Assembly (NCBI RefSeq): GCF_014641715.1
Contig: NZ_BMIG01000021.1
Span: forward strand, 1 to 55,938
Direction of reading: 5' to 3'
Source of the DNA: Polaromonas eurypsychrophila
GTDB taxonomy: Bacteria; Pseudomonadota; Gammaproteobacteria; Burkholderiales; Burkholderiaceae_C
Length of the DNA stretch: 55,938 nucleotides
The notes under the pieces were generated by a model, which was not told the origin of the DNA, made no database searches, and worked only from the letters and a program-made list of their open reading frames with translations. A program made the translations under genes and the position numbers. This document shows positions 47,970 through 55,938 of this stretch, one piece after another (position 1 is the first letter of the stretch; the number at the start of each line of letters is the position of its first letter).

Positions 47970-50507
47970 ATGGTCTGGATCAAACGATTGCTGGGCGGCG
48001 TGTTGCTGCTGGTGCTGTTACTGGCTGCGGCCATCGGCATCTATATTTACCGCAGCTTTCCGGCGCTCGACGGCGAGCTCAAGGTCGGCGGGCTGTCCGC
48101 TGCCGTGAACGTGGCGCGTGATGGCGCCGACGTTACCCACATCAAGGCCCAGTCGCCGCGCGACGCGTGGATGGCGCTCGGTTATGTGCACGCGCAGGAG
48201 CGCGGCTGGCAGCTGGAGTTCAACCGCCGGGTGATGCACGGCGAGTTGTCCGAGGTGCTGGGCGAAGCCACGCTGGACACTGACAAACTGATGCGCACGC
48301 TGGGCATCATGGCAGCGGCGCAGCGCCAGTGGCAGGTGTTACCCGCCGAGGCGAAGCAGGCGCTGCAGGCCTACAGTGACGGCATCAACGCGTTTTATGC
48401 GGGCAGCGCGCAGGCGCTGTCGCCGGAATTTCACATCCTCGGCGTCAAGCCGTGCGGCAGCGGCCGGCCCTGGACACCGCAGGACAGCGTGGGTTGGGCG
48501 CTGATGATGGCGCTGGACCTGGGCGGCAACTGGGGCAATGAGTTTGCCCGCCTGTCGGCGGCCAAGGTGCTCAGCACCGAACAGCTCTGGCAACTGTTCA
48601 CACCCTACCCGGGCGAGGCCCCCGCCTCGAAAACCGATTTCGCCAGGCTTTATGCCGAGCTTGGCGTTTTCCGTCCCGATGCTATCAAAACAGGAGCTTC
48701 TGGCGCCCGTTTTGAAAGGGCTGGAGGCTTGTCTGATGCTGAAGAACCGGCAACATCGGCAAATCTCCTCGCGCTCGACATCAATGACTGGGCGGCCAAC
48801 ATCGGCAATGTGGAAGGAAAGGGCTCCAACAGCTGGGTGCTGGCCGGTACCCACACCGCCAGCGGCAAGCCGCTACTGGCCAACGACCCACACCTGGGTT
48901 TGTCGGCGCCGGCCATCTGGTACTTTGCACGCCTGCAGGCGCCGGCGGGTCCGGGCGCGGACGGCAAGGTCACACCCGCACTCGATGTGATAGGCGCGAC
49001 CCTGCCAGGCCTGCCTTTTGTGGTGTTGGGCCGCACCGCCAAAGTGGCTTGGGGCTTCACCAACACCGGCCCCGACGTACAGGACCTGTATCTGGAGCAG
49101 ATCAACCCGACCAACCCGCAGCAGTACCGCGTGCCCGGTGCTGGCCCGGCGCAGTGGGCGAAGTTCAAGACACGGGTTGAGGTGATCAAGGTCAAGGGCA
49201 AGTCCGATGTCAGCCTGAATGTGCGCAGCAGCCGCCACGGGCCAGTGCTCAGCGATGCGCAGAAAACCCATACCGACTTGCTGGACACGAGCAAGTACGT
49301 GATCTCTCTGCGCTGGAGTGCGCTGGAAACCGACAATCTCACGGCGGTTGCTGCGCTGCGCGCCAACCAGGCGCAGTCGGTGGACGAGCTGATCGCGGCT
49401 TATGCCGACCACCATTCACCGATGCAAAACGTGGTGATGGCCGATGTGGCCGGCAAGGTCGCCTACAAGGCCATCGGAAAGGTGCCGTTGCGCAAAGCTG
49501 ACAACGACATCCTCGGCGTCGCGCCGTCGCCGGGATGGCTGGCCAGGTATGACTGGGCTGGCTGGTTGCCTTATGCACAGACGCCGCAGGCTGACGCGGC
49601 TACGATCGGCAAAAAAGGCTGGTTCTCCAACGCCAACCAAAGCGTGGTGCCGCCCGGCTCCGACTTGTTTCTGGGTCAGGATTGGGTTGTGCCTTACCGC
49701 TTCGACCGCATTGAAAAACTGCTGGCTGCTGCGCCCAAGCATGACGCGGCCTCCATGCAGAAAATCCAGTCCGATCAGTTGTCGTCGGCCACACTCCGAC
49801 TCCTGCCGTTTTTGCAGAAGACGGTGTCGCAGCATCCGCTGGCCGCCGAAGTGCAGGCTCTGCTTACCGGCTTTGATGGCGTGATGCGCGCCGACAGTGC
49901 CGCGCCGCTGGTTTTTTCAGTCTGGATCGATGAGTTGTCACGCGGCGTTATTGGCAGCAAACTTGGCGAAGCCCGGCTGAAAAGCATGTACGGCAAGCGC
50001 CATTTCCGCAGCGCCATCGAAGACATGTTGGAGCGCGATGACAAATCCTGGTGCGGGACCGCCGGTTGCGCGGCCCAGTCCACAGCCGCGCTGGATCGCG
50101 CGTTGACGCTGCTGCAGGCAACGCGAGGCGGCTCGCCTGCGAAGTGGACATGGGGCGAGGCGCACCAGGCGTTGTCGGCACACCGGCCTTTCAGCAATGT
50201 GCCTGCGCTGGCGAAGCTGTTCGATGTCAACGTACCGACAGGGGGCGATACGTTCACGGTCAACGTCGGCCAATACTGGCCCAACGATTCCAAATTTCCA
50301 TTTGCCAACCGGCATGCCGCCTCCCTGCGTGCGGTATATGACCTGGCGGACCTGGAAAAATCGCAGTTCGTCTACCAGACAGGGCAGAGCGGCTTGGTGT
50401 TTTCCAGCCGCTACCGCGACATGAGCCGCAGATGGGCAGATGTCAGCTACCGTCCGCTACAGATGAGCCCGGCCAGCTTCAGCCACGAACTTCAGCTCAA
50501 GCCCTGA
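47970..50507 (+). CDS. penicillin acylase family N-terminal nucleophile hydrolase
   Basis: An 845-residue precursor. An N-terminal hydrophobic segment (about 6-27) is a signal peptide or anchor. The alpha chain (about 40-235) has VTHIKAQSPRDAWMALGYVHAQER. A spacer follows, then the autocleavage site KG-SNSWV with nucleophile S286, and the beta chain with LLANDPHLGLSAP. Substrates may be acylated homoserine lactones, antibiotics or peptides. Residues 238-253 (AIKTGASGARFERAGG), in the spacer region before the cleavage site, are one forward copy of the 48-bp repeat and may be removed during maturation. Confidence 0.88.
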   Translation: MVWIKRLLGGVLLLVLLLAAAIGIYIYRSFPALDGELKVGGLSAAVNVARDGADVTHIKAQSPRDAWMALGYVHAQERGWQLEFNRRVMHGELSEVLGEATLDTDKLMRTLGIMAAAQRQWQVLPAEAKQALQAYSDGINAFYAGSAQALSPEFHILGVKPCGSGRPWTPQDSVGWALMMALDLGGNWGNEFARLSAAKVLSTEQLWQLFTPYPGEAPASKTDFARLYAELGVFRPDAIKTGASGARFERAGGLSDAEEPATSANLLALDINDWAANIGNVEGKGSNSWVLAGTHTASGKPLLANDPHLGLSAPAIWYFARLQAPAGPGADGKVTPALDVIGATLPGLPFVVLGRTAKVAWGFTNTGPDVQDLYLEQINPTNPQQYRVPGAGPAQWAKFKTRVEVIKVKGKSDVSLNVRSSRHGPVLSDAQKTHTDLLDTSKYVISLRWSALETDNLTAVAALRANQAQSVDELIAAYADHHSPMQNVVMADVAGKVAYKAIGKVPLRKADNDILGVAPSPGWLARYDWAGWLPYAQTPQADAATIGKKGWFSNANQSVVPPGSDLFLGQDWVVPYRFDRIEKLLAAAPKHDAASMQKIQSDQLSSATLRLLPFLQKTVSQHPLAAEVQALLTGFDGVMRADSAAPLVFSVWIDELSRGVIGSKLGEARLKSMYGKRHFRSAIEDMLERDDKSWCGTAGCAAQSTAALDRALTLLQATRGGSPAKWTWGEAHQALSAHRPFSNVPALAKLFDVNVPTGGDTFTVNVGQYWPNDSKFPFANRHAASLRAVYDLADLEKSQFVYQTGQSGLVFSSRYRDMSRRWADVSYRPLQMSPASFSHELQLKP
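48681..48728 (+). repeat. 48-bp two-hairpin repeat, copy 9, inside penicillin acylase gene
   Basis: Forward copy starting GCTATCAAAACAGGAGCTTC and ending AGGGCTGGAGGC, at codon position 1. The right hairpin is GCCC, 9 bases (GTTTTGAAA), GGGC. Translated as A-I-K-T-G-A-S-G-A-R-F-E-R-A-G-G. It may be the best reference copy in the window. Confidence 0.85.
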
Positions 50508-50524
50508 GTCGATTTCCGGTATCT

Positions 50525-52693
<2,169 letters not shown>

Positions 52694-52785
52694 GTGTGAT
52701 TCCTTGGAAAAAGCTAAAAAAAAGTCCGGCGACTTTCGTCCGGACGGCGATGGTGCCGGCAACTATGTCGTTGCCGCATCGATGT

Positions 52786-53043
52786 TCAATCGGCTTCGCA
52801 GTCCAGCAGCCGCTCCATGCCTGTGACCACGGTGATGACCGCGAGGGCGGCCACGCCACCTCCAACCAGCCATCCCGCCAGGGTTTGCACTGGCTCGGCA
52901 ACGCCGTTGGGTGTGAGCGTTAAAAACGCAATCAGCATGCCAAAGACCGCAGCTATGGACAGCCATGGAGCGGCAAGGCGAAACGAAGTCGTCCAGCGCT
53001 TGGCGGCACCGATGCCAGTGTGAGGGGAGGCTGCGAGTGTCAT
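52786..53043 (-). CDS. small two-helix membrane protein upstream of katE
   Basis: An 85-residue protein, start MTLAASPHTGIGAAKRW at 53043 after AGGACT. Two hydrophobic helices are visible (WLSIAAVFGMLIAFLTL and LAGWLVGGGVAALAVITVV). No family recognised. It precedes katE by 92 bp on the same strand and may be co-expressed with it under stress (inference). Confidence 0.6.
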   Translation of the reverse strand: MTLAASPHTGIGAAKRWTTSFRLAAPWLSIAAVFGMLIAFLTLTPNGVAEPVQTLAGWLVGGGVAALAVITVVTGMERLLDCEAD

Positions 53044-53356
53044 GGTGAGTCCTGAAAGAAAGAAGCAGGAACGCAAAACCTGCAATCAAGTCTCACGTTA
53101 CGCACAAACACTGGTTTGCGTCGTAGCTGACCAACGGAAACCGGTGTAAGGGCAATCGCGAGTGCCTGTAAGACCTGTCCGACGGAAAAAGGGCGCGCAG
53201 GCGCGCTAAGGCGCAAGACGTAAAAGGGCAGGGCCTTGGCCTACACCACCATGCTCGGCTTTCTCGCGTGTGCACCCTGACTGTGCTTTTAAAGTTAGGT
53301 GATTGCTGCGGCATAAAGCTGTCCGGACCACCAACGTACACAGGAGTAAAAAACTC
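53044..53356. other. divergent gap with no gene
   Basis: These 313 bases separate the small membrane gene (minus) from the response regulator (plus). No ORF looks coding. A GC-rich stretch (GGGCGCGCAGGCGCGCTAAGG, about 53188-53208) can fold on itself. Promoters for both sides are expected here; I cannot assign boxes with confidence. Confidence 0.4.
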
Positions 53357-53875
53357 ATGCGGGCTTACATTGTCGAAGACAACGTGACCATTCGTGACAA
53401 CCTCATAGGCACGCTGGAAGAGGTGATGCCCATTCAAACCATGGGTATCGCCGAAACCGAAGACGAAGGCACTCGCTGGCTGGCACGTAATGACGCGCAA
53501 TGGGACCTGGCCATCGTGGACTTGTTTTTAAAGGAAGGCAGTGGTTTGGGGGTCGTCAAAGCTTGCCGCTATCGGCACGCGAACCAGAGAATGGTGGTTT
53601 TAAACAATCACGCCACGCCGGAGGTCCGCTGGCGATGCGAACAGCTGGGTGCAGATGCAGTCTTTGACAAGAGCACCCATATTGATGATTTGCTGATAAG
53701 CCGATATCTTTTAACCTTTGTCACCAGAAAGCAGAACCATGAGCACGCCCGTTTCCAACATCCACGACACGCCTTTCGGCGCGCCTTCCCGGCCCTTGAC
53801 CGAGGAGGTGATGCAGTCCGCAGAGGAAGCGGTGCTGGCGAGTCCCGCGTCAGTAGACACCCTGCAGGGTGGTGA
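53357..53875 (+). CDS. single-domain response regulator with odd C-terminal extension
   Basis: The first 115 residues are a receiver domain: acidic pair E7/D8, phospho-acceptor D55 in LAIVDLFLKEGSG, and K105 in AVFDKSTHIDD. The start at 53357 follows CAGGAG. Stand-alone receivers of this type end shortly after FDKS. Here the frame runs on another 58 residues of Arg/His-rich sequence that overlaps the next gene by 137 bases. A one-base shift after DDLL would give TGA TAA at once, so a recent frameshift, sequencing error or true extension are all possible. No kinase is adjacent. Confidence 0.7.
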   Translation: MRAYIVEDNVTIRDNLIGTLEEVMPIQTMGIAETEDEGTRWLARNDAQWDLAIVDLFLKEGSGLGVVKACRYRHANQRMVVLNNHATPEVRWRCEQLGADAVFDKSTHIDDLLISRYLLTFVTRKQNHEHARFQHPRHAFRRAFPALDRGGDAVRRGSGAGESRVSRHPAGW

Positions 53876-54038
53876 ACATGTGGCCGAAGCTGACAAGGGC
53901 GTGACTCGCGTTTCCTACACCGACCGGCTGGCGCGTCGCGCGTCAGAAAAGCCGTTTCAGTCCGCGCTGCTCGCGCTGGCCGCGGGCGCCCTGCTGGCCG
54001 CGCTCATCAAAGCCGCGCTGAGTCGACCCCGCCGCTGA
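53739..54038 (+). CDS. small tail-anchored protein
   Basis: A 99-residue protein starting MSTPVSNIHDTPFGAPSRP at 53739. The N-terminal 60 residues are acidic and polar; SEKPFQSALLALAAGALLAALIKAAL forms one membrane helix near the end, followed by a basic tail. This layout resembles ElaB/YqjD-type ribosome- or membrane-associated stress proteins, but the sequence match is weak. It overlaps the out-of-frame tail of the response regulator. Confidence 0.6.
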   Translation: MSTPVSNIHDTPFGAPSRPLTEEVMQSAEEAVLASPASVDTLQGGEHVAEADKGVTRVSYTDRLARRASEKPFQSALLALAAGALLAALIKAALSRPRR

Positions 54039-54067
54039 CGCTTTATTCAATCACTTTCTGGGAAAAC

Positions 54068-54250
54068 ATGCCCTTTATGACACTTGCCGACACGCCCGAC
54101 CCTGACACCCAGATTCCGCCGGAGATGCCGCCACCGGTCATGCCGCCTATGCCCGGCCCTGGCGGTCCGCCTGAGATCATTGAGCCCCCGCCGACTGAAC
54201 CCACGATTCCGGTGCGTGAGCCAGGCAAGGTAACGCCGGTTCAGGCCTGA
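54068..54250 (+). CDS. short proline-rich protein
   Basis: A 60-residue ORF in which about a third of residues are Pro (IPPEMPPPVMPPMPGPGGPP), with many Glu and Thr. Start at 54068, or at a second ATG nine bases on. It probably has no fold of its own. It follows the small tail-anchored gene by 29 bp on the same strand, so it could be a stress-cluster member; function unknown. Confidence 0.5.
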   Translation: MPFMTLADTPDPDTQIPPEMPPPVMPPMPGPGGPPEIIEPPPTEPTIPVREPGKVTPVQA

Positions 54251-54306
54251 ACGGACAGGGGCGACAGCGGGTTGGAGCAGCTGCTGGGCAGCCGTTCTGG
54301 CCGTAT

Positions 54307-55224
54307 TCAGGGCGTGGTTTGTTGGCGCTGGTACTCGCTGCGCTTCATGCTCAGATAGGCCGTTCGATCGATTTCATGCAACTGGCGCGGATAACGCTCC
54401 GTTGCTTCAAACCAGTGTTGCAGACGCTTTTCAAACTGTTGTGAGGGCGGCACCACCAGAGACGCCAGGTAGGCGTCGATCGCCAGGTAATACCGCATGG
54501 TGTTACGTTCCACCGCGCCGCGCATACCGCCGACCGGCGCCTTGGCGCCGGTGTCGCTGGCTACTTCTGAAAATCCGATCTTGCTGCTCCCTACCGTGGC
54601 CATGTAGGCCTGCATCGCCAAGCGGCCGGTCATGCCGTAGCCGTAGGAATAACGCAAATGCATGAAAGTCTTGTCACCCTCAATCGGCACGGCTTCCAGG
54701 TCAATGCGGTAGTTATGGGTGCCCAGCGGACCCTTGGCCGCGTTGAGCCGCACCGCAAGATAGTCGGCTCGCGCTGCGACTGGCGTGAAACTGAAAGTCA
54801 GGGCGTGCGCATCCTTAAGCTCCTGAGGCGTTTTTTTGCCAACGCTGACCGAAAGTGCTGTCGGCCGGCTCTCCTTGTCGGCGCTGCAGTGTTTGGTGTT
54901 GAGATGAAGAATCAGAGCCTCACACCAGGTGTCCGCATCCTTGAACGCCGCGAGCACGGTGGTGTACGGGTAGTTGATGACGGCGTAAGCGCTGCCGCTG
55001 ACGGCCGTGGCCGACTCGGTCGAGTCCATCACCAGCGGTCGCTGGAACGGGTTACGCGCGAGCTGGGGGGTCAAGGCAGCGTGTTTGGCCTGCAAGGAAG
55101 CAGCGCCCGATTCGGCGGCACCAGCGCCCGACGCTTGGGCATGAACAATGCCCGCGCCCAAGCTGGTGAGCATGCAGGCCGACGCGGCCCAGCGGCACAG
55201 TTTCAGAGTGTCATGGTTAAGCAT
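54307..55224 (-). CDS. hypothetical periplasmic protein
   Basis: A 305-residue protein with a signal peptide ending near AGIVHAQA. The body has AVINYPYTTVLAAFKDADTWCEALILHLNTKHC (two Cys that may pair), then FSFTPVAARADYLAVRLNAAKGPLGTHNYRIDLEAVP and a helical end. The strand pattern suggests a START-like or lipid-binding fold, but I do not recognise the family. Convergent with the proline-rich ORF. Confidence 0.72.
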   Translation of the reverse strand: MLNHDTLKLCRWAASACMLTSLGAGIVHAQASGAGAAESGAASLQAKHAALTPQLARNPFQRPLVMDSTESATAVSGSAYAVINYPYTTVLAAFKDADTWCEALILHLNTKHCSADKESRPTALSVSVGKKTPQELKDAHALTFSFTPVAARADYLAVRLNAAKGPLGTHNYRIDLEAVPIEGDKTFMHLRYSYGYGMTGRLAMQAYMATVGSSKIGFSEVASDTGAKAPVGGMRGAVERNTMRYYLAIDAYLASLVVPPSQQFEKRLQHWFEATERYPRQLHEIDRTAYLSMKRSEYQRQQTTP

Positions 55225-55798
55225 TCCCTCAGTTTGACCGGCTCAAAGGCACGCCAGCGCATGATGCTCTGTCGTCCTACATGCTTGGGCGAAAAGAAGA
55301 GGGAGCGCGGATGCTGTCGGAAAAAGTTTGACCTGCTAACCGACTCCCTTTGGAATCAACTACTTAGGTAGGACTTTCGTGCCCATCACGGGTGGCGACA
55401 AGTTAACTTTGCGAACCCGCACCATAAAACAACTCAATTCTGCTAACCGTACCGAGTCTCGTTTCCTAGGGAGTTAAAAACGCTCAGATTGAACGCTTTT
55501 GAACGATTGCGACCGGCTCGGCGCGAGGTTTAAGGGGTAAACAAATCGTCCGGGAGACTGGGGGAATCCCAATGGTTGCGGATGAGCCAGTTAGTAGCGG
55601 TGCTTAAATTGTCCGCTAAGAGCCTGGTGGAATGACGTGGAGGATGTTGTTCAGGGGCTCAATGGACGACCGGTTTCCACTCGGTAAATTGTCGTAAGAA
55701 TCGCAGCCGCTAACTTTGTATCAACGAACAGCAACGTCCGCTCCTGGTCGAGTTTGGCACGCGCGGCAACACATAGGACTTGCGTTGGAATGAGCAAT
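55225..55798. other. gene-poor AT-richer stretch next to an IS element
   Basis: About 570 bases without a convincing gene. Short frames exist (for example 55651-55839 minus, 62 codons), but that one starts inside the IS end and matches nothing known to me. Base composition is lower in GC than the core genes. The region contains the palindrome AAGTTAACTT near 55400 and repeated GAACG motifs near 55490-55515. It may be remnant accessory DNA. Confidence 0.4.
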
Positions 55799-55799
55799 G

Positions 55800-55938
55800 T
55801 GATCTTGCCCCTGTTGCCCGCACTCCATAGACTGCCCATTATGCGGACTTCCTGTCTTGCTGCTGGGCCGCGATCCAGCGTTGCTCAAACCTCATCGGGC
55901 TGACATAGCCCAGCGTCGAGTGCAATCTTTTGTGGTTG
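55800..55938 (-). mobile_element. end of an IS3-type insertion sequence (runs off window)
   Basis: TGATCTTGCCCC at 55800 looks like the terminal inverted repeat, lying about 40 bases after a transposase stop codon. Only the 3' end of the element is in the window; the rest would lie beyond 55938. Confidence 0.65.
55839..55938 (-). CDS. IS3-family transposase OrfB, C-terminal end only
   Basis: The visible 32 residues read NHKRLHSTLGYVSPMRFEQ then RWIAAQQQDRKSA and a stop at 55839. NxxRxHSxLGYxSPxxFE is the hallmark end of the DDE integrase (OrfB) of IS3-family elements. The gene is truncated only by the window edge, as far as can be seen; whether the element is intact cannot be judged. Confidence 0.85.
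   Translation of the reverse strand, partial: NHKRLHSTLGYVSPMRFEQRWIAAQQQDRKSA

Noticed and set aside
55395..55410. AAGTTAACTT palindrome as an integron attC core
   Set aside because: No integrase, no second core site and no cassette structure are visible.

Overview
The window is ordinary high-GC chromosome from a betaproteobacterium, most likely Burkholderiales, family Comamonadaceae (Polaromonas/Rhodoferax-like). I base this on gene content and order: lptFG divergent from pepA-holC, yejABEF beside fabI, rimP-nusA-infB-rbfA-truB-typA, smpB divergent from ratA-rnfH, guaB/guaA followed by tadA. The intergenic repeat families are also of types I remember from that family. No species call is possible from the sequence alone.

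Layout. 0-7.7 kb: minus-strand lptF-lptG-cbiX-cysB-aminotransferase, divergent from pepA-holC-small gene. 7.7-12.8 kb: possible LysR remnant, lone amino-acid-binding lipoprotein, a 3-hydroxybenzoate-type flavin monooxygenase divergent from a LysR regulator, and a GAF protein. 12.9-18.1 kb: tRNA-Ser(GGA), DUF2237, SPFH/NfeD membrane pair, and a large PLP amino-acid decarboxylase coupled to a GNAT gene. 18.3-24.8 kb: fabI and the yejABEF peptide importer. 24.9-33.5 kb: translation operon with an early terminator in its leader. 33.7-35.7 kb: EamA transporter and 3-hydroxyisobutyryl-CoA hydrolase-like gene. 35.7-41.9 kb: smpB, ratA, rnfH, DUF4124, guaB, an AT-richer secreted ORF, guaA. 42-46.2 kb: PaiB-like protein, a TadA-haloalkane dehalogenase fusion, a broken TRIC channel gene, LD-carboxypeptidase. 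46.5-54.3 kb: aldehyde dehydrogenase, penicillin acylase, KatE catalase, and a small stress-type cluster. 54.3-55.9 kb: secreted protein, a gene-poor AT-richer stretch, and the end of an IS3-type element running off the window.

The most striking feature is a dispersed 48-bp repeat, nine copies in 56 kb. Each copy can form two small hairpins, and one arm pair shows a compensatory change. Four copies lie between genes and five lie inside intact ORFs (yejF, truB, the hydrolase, ldcA, penicillin acylase). The length is exactly 16 codons, so frame is kept. All three forward copies inside genes use the same reading frame and encode a recognisable 16-residue peptide (A-I-K-x-G-A ... R-A-G-G). This resembles in principle the in-frame Rickettsia palindromic elements. 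The second notable item is the single ORF joining a complete TadA to a complete DhlA-like haloalkane dehalogenase. All functional calls are by eye from remembered family motifs; no searches were run.
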